Positions 8,724 to 16,622 of a stretch of DNA of 20,602 nucleotides are shown one piece after another. Origin of the DNA: Symbiodinium natans (taxonomy: Eukaryota > Sar > Dinophyceae > Suessiales > Symbiodiniaceae); assembly GCA_905221605.1 (NCBI GenBank), contig CAJNDS010001383.1, positions 1-20,602 on the forward strand. Direction: 5' to 3'. Numbering within the stretch: position 1 is the stretch's first letter; the number at the start of each line of letters is the position of its first letter. The position numbers and the translations under genes were made by a program. The notes under the pieces were generated by a model, which worked only from the letters and a program-made list of their open reading frames with translations, had not been told where the DNA came from and did not search any database.

Positions 8724-9764
8724 CAGTATTTGTAGTAGTAGAAGAAGAAGAACGAGTAGCGTAAAAAGGAGTAGTGGCTTCGGATTTTTGGGGGTGGTCG
8801 TTCGCCCTTACACTCTCAGCCCCTAAACCCTTCATTGCCGTTACCTGGCTTAGGTTGTGGGGACGGGGGGGAGAGTTGATCTCCTGCCTGGTGAGGGAGG
8901 TCACCGTCCTTAAGCTTCTAAGGGCGTTCAGGCGGTTGCGGTCGTGCTGTAAGTTTGCTTTGTCTTGTTTGCTGGCTTTGGCGTTTTGGGGGTTGGAGGG
9001 TTTGGAACCTAGAGCTTGCCACGGTTTAGGGAGGATAGGGTTCAGGGTTGTTTTTTAATAGGTTCAGGGTTGATCGGGTGTGTTTTTTGCAGGTTTAAAG
9101 TTCAGTCTGCCGCTGCTTCGGTTGTGGCACAGGGTTTTGCCCACCAGTGTATTAAAAAAAAAAAAAAAAAGAGGCTGCGCTCGTCCCGACATTTTCTGGG
9201 AGAGGGCCAGTCTACCGAATCTACAAACACCCTTACCATACTTACCCTGTTTTTTGCAAGCCGTAAGCCGGGAGCGCCGAGGACACGAGCCCCTACTGGA
9301 ACATCAACACCGCCTCCGCGGGCACGGGCGCTGACTCCGGGAAGTACCGGCCCGTCTGCAAGGTGGGCAAGCGGGGGGGGGAGGGGGCATCTTAAGGTTC
9401 TTATTGTGGGGTTTGCTTGTCGGGCTCCAAGAATGGCTTGTAGGCTTTATAGGTTGACCTGAAGAAAGGGTTTATAGATGGTTGTAGGCTTTACGCACTA
9501 TCAGGCCTGAAACCAACAAGTCCTCAACCCCAAACCCTTCCCCCAGCCTTTGCAACCGATGTTCGTAGGGATTGGGCTTTAGAGTATTTGCATTGATGCA
9601 TGATGTGGAGCACATGTGGCAGCTCTTCCGCCCATACTTGCTAGCTTTTCAGGTTTAGGGCCTTCTGCGAAAGGTGCCGGTCACAGGGCAGGAGGTCCCG
9701 GTGACCGATCCGCCAGTATTGGGGCCAGTTCGGGAAAAGGCAGTCATGCTCAACACGTGGCCAG
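8447..9764 (+). CDS. four-exon segment of an unknown, possibly membrane/extracellular protein
   Basis: Exon a is 8447-8514: acceptor CCCTTCTGCAG|CT, REVALRLASKRLLAVEGG, ending in phase 0 at CTG|GCAAGA (GC donor). Exon b is 8876-8948: LISCLVREVTVLKLLRAF, ending at the perfect donor GCT|GTAAGT. Exon c is 9268-9362: SAEDTSPYWNINTAS ... GKYRPVCK, ending at AAG|GTGGGC. Exon d is 9659-9764: acceptor GGTTTAG|GGC, LLRKVPVTGQEVPVTDPP ... AVMLNTW, ending at CCAG|GCTAAC (GC donor). All three joins keep phase. Exons a and b together give a hydrophobic stretch followed by a regularly spaced Arg/Lys helix (K-x2-R-x2-RR-x-R), loosely like a voltage-sensor or amphipathic helix. Exon c resembles the end of a Cys-containing extracellular module. 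The first intron contains the GTA/GTG microsatellite. Family assignment is open. Confidence 0.45.
8539..8745 (+). repeat. (GTA/GTG)n trinucleotide array
   Basis: Starts as mixed GTGGTT/GTAGTG units (8539-8660) and becomes pure AGT (8661-8721), followed by degraded AGTAGTAGAAGAAG to 8757. It is the complementary strand of the ACT family at 2880 and 4669. The pure core sits at one edge, with the older mutated units on the other side. Lies within a candidate intron (8515-8875). Confidence 0.95.
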
Positions 9765-10228
9765 GCTAACATGTTTGTGTGGGCTACTCTGTAGGGTTTA
9801 GGGTAGGGGCTTCAAAAGGTTGCGCTGCAGACCAGAAAGGCTTTAAAGGTCTAACCCTTACCGCCCCCAAATCCTTAAAGCGCCAAGCTCTAACACCCTA
9901 AACCTAAGTTCATGATGTGACGGCTTTTGGTCCAACACCCAAGCAGGTATCAAACTGATTTTTAGCATCTTCAATCTCCTCCCCGCCCAAAATTCCCAAA
10001 TGCGGTTTCGGGGATTGTGACCTAAGTCATGGCACCCTTTGCCCCCAAAAGAATCCCAGATTGCAAGGGCCAAAAAGCCTTGGGCTCCTATATCCCTTGG
10101 TCCCGAAATCGTCCGTTATCCTGTGGGTCGGGGAGGGAGGGTAAAAGATTTTCAGAAAATCTTCCTTATAAGCGCAATATAGGGATTATTGTCTTTAATC
10201 TTTTTGGAGTTCTTCAGCACATAGTTGT
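9765..10228. other. candidate intron DNA, no plus-strand coding signal
   Basis: TTTAGGG/CCCTAAA-like motifs at about 9795, 9860 and 9895. No frame with codon bias. If the exons at 9659 and 10822 belong to one gene, this is the left part of a 1057-bp intron that also houses the antisense candidate at 10229-10659. Confidence 0.4.
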
Positions 10229-10659
10229 CTAGGGGGGCTCCAGTACGTCAAAGTCGGGGGGCTGCTTGCTGATTGAAGTGTTCAACGCGCAGACGTAGCG
10301 AAACACCGCATGCTTGTTTTCCAATTCCGTGATGTACATACGGCCGGGATCGGATCACTTGTCGTGCTCCCGCTTCCAGAAAGTCGCTTCAACTTTGAGA
10401 TACGATTTCTTCGAAAGTAGACTCAATTCCTATCTTTGGCCCTGCTACAGTCGTGGCCCTTGTATTTATAAAGTGCCCAAGCTCTGAACCCCAAGACCTA
10501 GCGAACTCCTAAACTCTATGGAAAAGGGGCCACAATTCCAGGGAGACCGAACGGAGCCCTCGTGGGCTAGAATCCCTCAGAACTCCACGCTCTGAAGCAG
10601 AATGTAAGGCATCCGGTCGCTGAACCGGTCCAGGGGTTTGGTGTTGAACCCAAGAAAAA
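10229..10659 (-). CDS. antisense two-exon candidate with in-frame TGA
   Basis: Minus strand. Exon 1 (10659-10589) reads LGFNTKPLDRFSDRMPYIL, follows an acceptor at TTTGAG|TT and ends in phase 0 at CAGAGC|GTGGAG. Exon 2 (from 10429) follows AAGATAG|GAA and reads LSLLSKKSYLKVEATFWKRE then HDK, where a TGA occurs (10357-10355). The same frame continues with good bias as SDPGRMYITELENKHAVFRY to a TAG at 10231-10229. Either the protein ends at the TGA, or this is a decayed copy, or the TGA is recoded. The first is simplest. Phase agrees across the 159-bp intron. Family not recognised. Confidence 0.4.
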
Positions 10660-10821
10660 CTCAAAGTCCCAAAAAGACCAAGGCTTGAATACACCTGCGA
10701 GCCCAGGACGGTGCAACCCGGCCGTTAGGTCTAGGGTTTTGGAGATTTCTGGACTTGGTGTTCAGCGTGTAGCGGCGCAGCGTTTGAGGGCTGCAGACTT
10801 TTGCAGGTGATAGACCCTAAG

Positions 10822-11034
10822 CCCCCCATGAGCCGACGCCGGAAAGAGAGGACATGTGCGGCGCGGCCCAGTCCCTAAAGAAGGAGATGCTAGGGTTTAA
10901 GGAGTTAAAAGGGTTCAAAGGGCTTACTGTTCAGCCCATTTCCCCTCGCCCAAGGAATTTTGATCCAAGCTGGCAGCAAGCGCGCACCCTGAAGCTGGTG
11001 TCCTGGGCGAGCGGTGCGGGTTCCTTCCAGGGGG
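10822..11034 (+). CDS. two-exon segment, unknown protein
   Basis: Exon 10822-10894 follows GACCCTAAG|CC; it reads PHEPTPEREDMCGAAQSLKK and ends two bases into a codon at CTAGG|GTTTAAGG. Exon 10955-11034 begins AAG|G AAT and reads NFDPSWQQARTLKLVSWAS, ending at GGGG|GTTTGGGA. The join is in phase. The first exon would also accept the one-base overhang left by the exon ending at 9764, so the two segments could be one gene. Third positions are strongly G/C. Both donors fall in telomere-like sequence. Confidence 0.45.
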
Positions 11035-11305
11035 GTTTGGGACTCACGCGGCTCACGCCCCTAAACCCTAAGCTTGCCCTAAACATCCTAAACCCAAATG
11101 TGAATTTTGGCACTCTGCGCTGCAATCTGCGATGGGGCTTGTGGGGGCTCAGGTTAAAGGTTCTCTCCCTAAACCTTAACCCCATTCTATACCGGGATTC
11201 TTGTAAGGGACGCTACACGCTCGTTGACAACTCAGGAGGGCCTCGAGACAGACATTCCCCAACATCCTAAGATATGCATGGACCACGAAACTGCATGTTT
11301 CGCAG

Positions 11306-11381
11306 CACAGGCCCCTGCATGCTCCGGCACTTCCATTTTGACACCTTTCAACTTCCGAAGATGCGGTCGTCGTTTGGGCCG
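11306..11381 (+). CDS. exon, unknown His/Phe-rich segment
   Basis: Acceptor TTTCGCAG|C, then codons for TGPCMLRHFHFDTFQLPKMR with good bias, ending in phase 0 at GGGCCG|GTTTGGGG. An adjacent open stretch from 11209 (GRYTLVDNSGG, preceded by TTGTAAG|) may be another exon. Its phase relation to neighbours is not resolved. Confidence 0.4.
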
Positions 11382-11572
11382 GTTTGGGGGCTTCATAGCA
11401 TTGAGGAACATTATCGAGTCTGCCCAACACGAAATTCCTCGAAGCCCAAAGTCCTTGAAGACAGGAGGCAGAAAAGGTTTGTTTGGGGACTGGGTAGGTC
11501 ACCTTTAACCTATGTAGAATCCTACTGTAAAAAATTGTTTAAAAATATAAAATATCCTTTTTGGGGATTCAG

Positions 11573-12099
11573 CCCCGAAGTTTCGTGTCGAAGCACCGAC
11601 GGCACGACAAGCCCAGGCGCTTGTTTGCTGCGACATTCCATTCACCCGGGCCGCCGTCGTCAAAAACGGGGCGACTTGCAGCCCAGCAGGCCTGGGAGCT
11701 CACCGAATGACGGTTTGGGGTTTTTGGGATAGGTTTGGGTGTTAAAGGGGTTAGTTGAGGTCTTATTGAGGTCTTATAATGTCTAGAGGGTTGAGCCCCA
11801 GAAACCCGCAGTGAGTGGCTGGAGACGGGTGGCGCAACAAGCCAAAGGCCCGCTTAGAGGGGGGGAAGGGGGGAAGGGGGGGGGGGGCTTGTCAGTGGCC
11901 ATTTGCTCCGGGGCTTCCAGCGGTCCGAGAAAAGGTACCACCAAAGCTTCGCTGGCTTACGGTTCAAGCACCTTTTCAAGGTACATGCCTGAAGCTGGGT
12001 ACTGGGTACGGAACACAGGCACGGTTGGCCTCCCATGTCCCCACCATCCCCAAAAGGCGCACAGGGCGCGAAGGGGAGTTAATCCTTGAACTCAGTTGA
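11573..12099 (+). CDS. three-exon 3' end of a gene with stop at 12097-12099
   Basis: Exon 11573-11712 follows an A/T-rich tract and GGATTCAG|. In one frame it reads FRVEAPTARQAQALVCCD, then PFTRAAVVKNGATCSPAG, ending in phase 0 at ATGACG|GTTTGGGG. Two other frames are open, one with a TGA just before the donor, so the frame is chosen for phase. Exon 11921-11980 follows GGCTTCCAG| and reads RSEKRYHQSFAGLRFKHLFK exactly, in phase 0-0, with donor AAG|GTACAT. Exon 12019-12099 follows GAACACAG| and reads ARLASHVPTIPKRRTGREGE, ending ...LILELS and TGA. The second intron would be only 38 bp. The stop is followed by AATAAA. Basic C-terminus, no recognised domain. Confidence 0.45.
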
Positions 12100-12126
12100 G
12101 CAGACGAACGTTAGTATAGGGGTCGG

Positions 12127-12132
12127 AATAAA
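12127..12132 (+). terminator. possible polyadenylation signal AATAAA
   Basis: AATAAA starts 28 bp after the TGA that ends the 12019-12099 exon, in A/T-rich surroundings that contrast with the coding islands. The position is right for a 3' end signal. Many protists do not use this hexamer, so this is supportive only. Confidence 0.35.
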
Positions 12133-12260
12133 TACGAATAGTATTCCTACATACTTATATTATAAGTATACCAGAACATCCCCTCAAACTCTACTCCAAT
12201 TAGGAAGGCCCGTGAAATTTCTCCTTCAGAGCCTTAGAAAGCTTGGGCTCTGAAACCCTA

Positions 12261-12387
12261 CTTGGAGGTTCAGGATACTTATTACCCAGTTCACACTGCA
12301 CTTACAAGCCCCTTCAGCACCCTAGGTTACAAACTGGGTTATAAGTACAGTTACAACTGGGTTAAACAGGAACCCTGAGCCTCCAAG
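12261..12387 (+). mobile_element. MITE-like inverted-repeat element, complete copy 2 (127 bp)
   Basis: Terminal inverted repeats CTTGGAGGTTCAGG (left) and CCCTGAGCCTCCAAG (right). The similarity continues inward for about 45 bp (ACCCAGTT ... CTGCACTTAC against GTAAGTACAG ... AACTGGGT). It is flanked on both sides by TA, as expected for a TA-targeting Tc1/mariner- or Harbinger-type non-autonomous element. It has no coding capacity. The interior (AGCCCCTTCAGCACC) matches, inverted, the interiors of the other two copies. The right end lies 21 bp before the exon at 12409. Confidence 0.75.
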
Positions 12388-12408
12388 TAAACCCAAAGCC
12401 GTGGCCAG

Positions 12409-14046
12409 GCCTGACATGGGACCTTGCCAAGCGAGCGTGCGAGGACCGCGGCGAACGCCTGTGCAACCGGAACGAGGTTCGGCCCTCAGCCCCCTAAACC
12501 CTCAACCGTAAACCCTAAACTCTGAAACCCTAAACCCTAAACCCGAAAACCCCAAACAAGGGCCTCAAGGCCCTGAAGGCGGTGGATTCTTCTGGCTCTT
12601 GGTTTGGTGTTTGTGGGACACGCCAGAAAGAAGGGCCACCGAAAGAAAGAAGGAAAGGCGCGAGAGAAAGGAAGAAACAAAGAGAGAAAGAGAGAAAGAA
12701 ATAAATAACGAAAGACAGACAGACAGAAAGAAAGATACACAGAAAGAAAGAAAGAAATATCTAAAGAAAGATAGAAATAAATCAAGAAAGAAGGAAAGAC
12801 AGAAAGAACGAAAGCACGAAAAAGCGAAAGAACGAAAGAACGAGACAGAGACAGAAAGAAAGGAAGAAAGAAACAAGGAAAGAAAGGCAGAACGGACGAA
12901 AGACATAAGGAACGATATTTAGATGAGGACCAACGCCAATGCAAATAAAGAGATTATGCCATGCAAGCTTGCTTCAAAGCACATGACTCGTTTTGAAGCC
13001 CGTGTTCGCAAATTGGGGGCGGGGGAGGGCTGTACCCTTTTTTTAGCTCTCCTGCCAGATGTCTTGCGGGTAGAAGCGAGGGTTGCTGCAGATCAGATGC
13101 CAGTGCTGCAGCGCTGTTTGCGCAGTCGTTGAACTACCCAACCCGCCCCCCCCCCCCCCCCCCCGTTCTTTTCGAGCCACACTTGCTTCAAAACATATGA
13201 GTCTTGTTGAAATCCCTCATGCGCGCATTGTGTTTGCAAATGAGGGGGGAGCCCCGAAACCCCCCACTGTTTCAAGCCGTGCAAAGCTTGCTTCGCAGCA
13301 TCTGACTCTGAGTTTTTTTCAGCCGTGCAAGCTTGCTTCCAAGCATATGAAGCTTTCCCCCCTCTCCGCTTTTTTTAGCCGCCCCCCCGCCCTTTGTAGC
13401 CCATTTGCAAACGCAACGCTCGCGTGACTAGCTTCAAAACGATAAGCCGTGCAAGCTTGCTTCAAAGCGGTTTTTCGAAAACAAAACCATCATGCGAGAT
13501 CCCCCCCCCCACTCCCGCCCGCCTTTTTGTTTAGCCGTGCAAGCGTGCGAGCATTTGCAAATGGGAGCACATTTTGGGATAAAACTGGCACGCGGCACAA
13601 AAGGATGAAGGGTCGGACATAGTGTTTCTTTGCGGCATGAGTTTCGAATCGGTTCTCGAGACGAGGTGCCGCTGAGAGGCCAGTGGAAGCTTGAGACCCA
13701 ATAATTCAAAAACTCACCCCCCAAAAAACAATACACCAAAAAAGTCCAAGCAGACGAGGAGGACAGGCAGGACCAGGAGGTCATGTTCCGAAAGCCGCAA
13801 GAAAAGCAAACAAAACCAAACAAATTCTTAAAAAAGATTGACCCAAAACGACCCTCTCCGCATCACAGGCCCCTTGCCCCTACGAACCCTAAAACCCTAT
13901 AACACCTACTAGTAAAGTTCTGGAGGAACTTTCGGGTCTCCTAGACTCCTAGGACCCCTGAACCCTTCGGCTTGCCATTTCAGCTTCGGGGGTAGCGTCC
14001 ATGTCCTCTGCACCCGGTTCTCGACGCAAGGGCGGCTCTTATGGGG
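12409..14046 (+). CDS. three-exon segment with a C-x3-G-x-RLC motif
   Basis: Exon 12409-12476 (acceptor GTGGCCAG|GC) reads LTWDLAKRACEDRGERLCNR then NE, ending in phase 0 at GAG|GTTCGG. The spacing AC-x-x-RG-x-RLC-x-R-x-E is like the widespread 'C..G.RLCT..E' motif I recall from algal and dinoflagellate extracellular proteins (from memory). Exon 13604-13665 (AAAAG|GAT) reads DEGSDIVFLCGMSFESVLET, with donor GACGAG|GTGCCG. Exon 13984-14046 (CCATTTCAG|C) reads FGGSVHVLCTRFSTQGRLLW, with donor GGGG|GTGTTG. Both joins keep phase. The first intron (1127 bp) would contain the GAAA tract and the palindromic motif cluster; further exons inside it are possible (for example about 13058-13125, VLRVEARVAADQMPVLQ). 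Confidence 0.4.
12477..12620 (-). repeat. telomere-like CCCTAAA cluster
   Basis: CCCCCTAAACCC, CCGTAAACCC, AAACCCTAAACCCTAAACCC and variants at 12489-12560 immediately after the exon donor at 12477. The same pattern of a donor followed by telomere-like DNA is seen at other islands. Confidence 0.75.
12627..12912 (+). repeat. GAAA/GAAC-rich purine tract (degenerate tetranucleotide repeat)
   Basis: Nearly 290 bp of almost pure purine built from AAAG, AAGG, AACG and ACAG units with few pyrimidines. Both strands are open in several frames (Lys/Arg/Glu or Phe/Leu/Ser), which is a by-product of the repeat. Such mirror-like purine tracts can form triplex (H-) DNA. Confidence 0.92.
12955..13560 (+). 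repeat. six-copy motif cluster centred on GCAAGCTTGC palindrome
   Basis: Core AGCCGTGCAAGCTTGCTTC followed by AAAGCATATGA. Copies start near 12960, 13176, 13275, 13320, 13444 and 13532, all on the same strand, at irregular 45-215 bp spacing. The 10-bp palindrome GCAAGCTTGC is intact in three (12963, 13327, 13451) and altered in the others. Between copies lie long C or G runs and the block CATTTGCAAA. No gene is evident apart from a weak open segment at 13058-13125. Confidence 0.75.
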
Positions 14047-14199
14047 GTGTTGAGAACTTTTTGGCCTTTTGGCCCTTTGTTGTACCCTTGAGAACCCGAA
14101 GCCTTGCCGCACGCAAGTGACCAAGCCTTCAGGCCCTTTCTGCTGAGGTGGGTGGGTGGGGGTTTTAAGGGTTTAGGCGGTTCAGGGTTGAAGGTTCAG

Positions 14200-14244
14200 A
14201 TTCTGACGATATGCCTGAGGGTCCTGATGCAAAAAGGGCTCAAG
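14200..14244 (+). CDS. possible small exon
   Basis: Acceptor GAAGGTTCAG| and donor CTCAAG|GTTTCAG bound 15 codons in phase 0: ILTICLRVLMQKGLK. An alternative frame (SDDMPEGPDAKRAQ) is also open. The flanks are telomere-like (GGGTTTAGG at about 14169). Low confidence because of the length. Confidence 0.25.
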
Positions 14245-14450
14245 GTTTCAGAGTCAGGGCCTAGGGTGTTTGCAGGAACCAGTTTCTGAATTCGACGGCC
14301 CTAATCCCTTTCTGTCCCTATAGAGCCCATGAATCATTGCTTGCCCAAATCCACCCCAGCAAGCCCCAACTCCCTGCAAGCACCTAGAAAGTTCTGGGGT
14401 CCCTCCTTTAGGTCAGAAACCCGAAGCCCTGGACCCTGAACAAAAGTCTC
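14245..14450. other. spacer without coding signal
   Basis: Contains CCCTAA- and AAGCCC-like motifs, with no frame of consistent bias and no recognised element. It leads directly into the inverted-repeat element at 14451. Confidence 0.5.
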
Positions 14451-14567
14451 CACCCAATTATAACTGTACTTATACCCCCAATTTTGCCCGTATTACGGTG
14501 CTTAAGGGACTTTTAGTGGGTTAGAAGTACAGTTAAGATTGGTTAACAAGTACCCTGAACCTCCAAG
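14451..14567 (+). mobile_element. MITE-like inverted-repeat element, copy 3 (left tip missing)
   Basis: The left inner arm AATTATAACTGTACTTATA pairs with the right arm GAAGTACAGTTAAGATTGG. The right terminus TACCCTGAACCTCCAAG is intact and followed by TA. The matching outermost 25 bp of the left end are absent. The right arm agrees with copies 1 and 2 at most positions. It ends 28 bp before the putative exon at 14596. Confidence 0.75.
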
Positions 14568-14595
14568 TAGTAATCTCGCGCGCTGGGGTGCCGAG

Positions 14596-14652
14596 GTCGA
14601 TCCCGATGCGGCACGGGCAAGGAGCTGGATCTCCGGCCAATGCTCATCAAGT
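14596..14652 (+). CDS. possible exon after the inverted-repeat element
   Basis: After GTGCCGAG| the frame reads VDPDAARARSWISGQCSSSP with good bias and is closed by CCAG|GCAGGA, a possible GC donor. The same frame is open upstream into the element (SNLARWGAE), so the element's own end could supply the acceptor (CCAAGTAG|T). Two other frames are open, so the reading is uncertain. Confidence 0.3.
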
Positions 14653-14770
14653 CCAGGCAGGATCAGGGTTCAGATGTTTATCCCTAAACCCTAAACCCTA
14701 GAGAAAAAAAAACAAAAAGAGGGTTTGTAGGGTTCTAGGGTCTGAGCTCAGGCCATTTTGGCCCCAACAG

Positions 14771-14974
14771 GGCTTTGGCCACGAGACTTCGATTGTGCAC
14801 ATGTCCTGGCTTTGTGATTGCGGCCATGGATCCATCTGCTTTAGACGCAAGAAGTCCAAGAACTTGAGGCTCCCCGGAACAGGATGTGGAGAGGCCCTGC
14901 GCTCTTTGACCTCGGATGTTGCACATCCTAGCACCCCGCGGAAGTGGAAGCACAAACAACTGCCAGTTGTCTAG
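14771..14974 (+). CDS. possible terminal exon, Cys/His-rich unknown protein
   Basis: Acceptor GCCCCAACAG| opens 67 codons ending in TAG (14972-14974). Segments: GFGHETSIVHMSWLCDCGHG, ICFRRKKSKNLRLPG, TPRKWKHKQLPVV. Third-position G/C is about 63%, moderate. The TAG is followed at once by ATG in the same frame and 22 more biased codons (MKSCKLVTERSVDSFRCCGD) before TGA at 15044-15046. Minus-strand frames over the same region are also long and open, so strand is not certain. Confidence 0.35.
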   Translation, partial: GFGHETSIVHMSWLCDCGHGSICFRRKKSKNLRLPGTGCGEALRSLTSDVAHPSTPRKWKHKQLPVV

Positions 14975-15206
14975 ATGAAGAGTTGCAAGCTTGTGACGGA
15001 GCGGAGCGTGGACAGCTTTCGTTGCTGCGGCGATACCTTCTGAGCAGAGTTTGAGGGGCCGGCTTCGCGCGGGTGAACAGATGGATCCCCAAAATTCCAC
15101 GGCGCGTGGGGAAAACGCTGTAGCTACGCTGTTCACTGAAGGCGTGCGCCAAAAGTCTTCATCTTCTTTCAGCTAACAACCAACCTTGCAACCTTGCACG
15201 CTTCAG

Positions 15207-15309
15207 TGATGAGTTTGGGGATGCCCATTCAAAGGACGCCCGTCAAACATTGCAAGAAAGCGGCAAAAGAAGACTTCGGAAGGAACGTGTCGCGCCATGT
15301 AGCAGTGAG
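15207..15309 (+). CDS. exon with well-formed upstream branch site
   Basis: Upstream sequence has CTTTCAGCTAACAACC, an ideal CTAAC branch motif about 30 bp before the acceptor ACGCTTCAG|T. The exon reads DEFGDAHSKDARQTLQESGK, then RLRKERVAPCSSE, ending in phase 0 at GAG|GTGCGA. Codon bias is weak but the composition is natural and hydrophilic. The other plus frame is also open (70 codons). A preceding exon may lie at about 15010-15137 (LRGRLRAGEQMDPQNSTA). Confidence 0.35.
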
Positions 15310-15733
15310 GTGCGACGGTGCTGCTTGCACATTGGGTTTGACGCCCCTTCTCCTCTCCGACTGGTGTCGAGCGCATCTTGTTGGCCATCTTATCACTGGG
15401 GACTAGCACTGGTCCCTCAACAAAGAAATTACCCTAAACCCCGCAACTGCACTGGAGGGGTCCTAATTGGGGTCAGTTCGGACATACCCGTGCCCTAAGA
15501 CGTGCAACTTGTAAATTGTCCAAAACTTCACGTTAGCCCCTAAAAAGCCTTACCTCAAATCCGTCAAACGGGGCGAGGTGGGGAGGTGTGGGGAAGAAGC
15601 GAGGTGAGGTGCAAGGTCTACCCACATCCGAAACCTTGGCCCTGAACCCTAAACCCCAAACCTCATCACGCACCTTTTACACCCCCAGTCGGTACTTCTA
15701 AACCTAAACCCTCGAACCCTCAACCTGAGCCAG
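15310..15733. other. candidate intron DNA with telomere-like motifs
   Basis: ACCCTAAACCCC at 15430, CCTGAACCCTAAACCCC at 15640 and AACCTAAACCC at 15700, plus GGTGGGGAGG runs near 15580. No coding bias. Confidence 0.45.
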
Positions 15734-15793
15734 GAGTCGGCAATGGCTACTGGACCAATGAACCCTGCGCATAAAAAATCGCCCACGCCCAAG
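15734..15793 (+). CDS. 20-codon exon with GC donor
   Basis: Acceptor TGAGCCAG|GAG. The frame reads ESAMATGPMNPAHKKSPTPK and ends in phase 0 at AAG|GCGTGG, a GC-type donor. The only nearby GT (CCAAGGC|GTGGC) would break phase 0. Basic, Pro-rich peptide; protein unknown. Confidence 0.35.
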
Positions 15794-16057
15794 GCGTGGC
15801 TTCGGTGGCTTCAAATTTAATCTCTTGACGTTTGTAGCCAAAGCATCTGCTCAGCCCCCATAGGAAGACATTTTCAGGCGTGTGAGAGGGGAGGCGAGAG
15901 AGAGAGGGAGGGAGGGAGGGTTGAGGGGTTGGGGTTGAAGGCCCCCAGATACTACAGGAGCCTAAATAGCTGCCGATAGCGTCCCCTCATCTCATCTGTA
16001 CCCCCTGGCAACCCAACAACCTACAACTTGCCACCATTCAAATTTATTAGAGTCCAG

Positions 16058-16181
16058 GACGGTGGCTGGACCAAGGCATTTAAAGGGCATGGGGATGTGC
16101 TGAGAGGCCAAAAGGCAGGGTTCAACACGGTTTGGAAAAAGTTGCTCACAGGCAAATTCGACGTGCGCTTTAGGGCTCAGG
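16058..16181 (+). CDS. exon, Lys/Phe/Trp-rich unknown protein
   Basis: Acceptor AGAGTCCAG|GAC; codons DGGWTKAFKGHGDVLRGQKA, then GFNTVWKKLLTGKFDVRF, with clear third-position bias. Possible donor GGCTCAGG|GTCTGC. The frame stays open to 16393 but bias is lost after about 16190. The minus strand is also open here but without bias. Family unknown. Confidence 0.45.
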
Positions 16182-16309
16182 GTCTGCGGATGCAAGGACA
16201 CGAACGCTGCCTAGAATCCCCAGAAGCCTGCATATGCAGTAGTCGAGGGCGGGTGTGCAAGTCGAGGGAAACGGGCTCTGTATGCTCTTCTTGTTCTGCT
16301 TCTCACTAC

Positions 16310-16617
16310 TGCGGGGTCTTGATTACAGTAAATCAGGGGTGGGCCCTTCTGGTCTCGGCCTCTGTCTTTGCGCACGGCTTCTGCTCCAATTGATTTGTCT
16401 TTCAGTTCCCCTCCGGCTCGGAGGTACACCCAACCTGGCGTGTCTGTGTCAAACTTCTGCTTGTGCTCAAAGCACAGGCTCTCAATGCACGTTACACGTA
16501 TAATGCAATCATTTCCTAGCTTCTGAATATCTTGACGACTGCTTCCGTGGAAGAGAAAGATGCCGTTGCAGGTACCTAAGCCCACCAAAGTGTTACATGC
16601 TTCAACACGAAGTACCA
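16310..16617 (-). CDS. 103-codon minus-strand exon, unknown protein
   Basis: Minus strand: a pyrimidine tract and CCCGGGTAG|TG precede a frame with natural composition: VLRVEACNTLVGLGT, NGIFLFHGSSRQDIQKLGND, RVTCIESLCFEHKQKF, TPGWVYLRAGGELKDKS. It could end in phase 0 at CCCGCA|GTAGTGAG (16309). It reads like an internal exon of a globular protein (alternating beta-type segments). Codon bias is weaker than in plus-strand exons nearby, but plus frames over it contain no coherent alternative. No family recognised. Confidence 0.4.
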
Positions 16618-16622
16618 CTACC

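Noticed and set aside
12537-12944. Phe/Leu/Ser-rich minus frame and Lys/Arg/Glu-rich plus frame
   Set aside because: Direct by-product of the GAAA-type purine tract.
13434-13823. 129-codon minus-strand open frame
   Set aside because: It crosses the palindrome cluster and C runs and lacks bias; plus-strand exon 13604-13665 explains the coding-like part.
14735-15136. 133-codon minus-strand open frame
   Set aside because: No third-position bias; plus-strand frames in the same place have better bias and splice signals. Not completely excluded.
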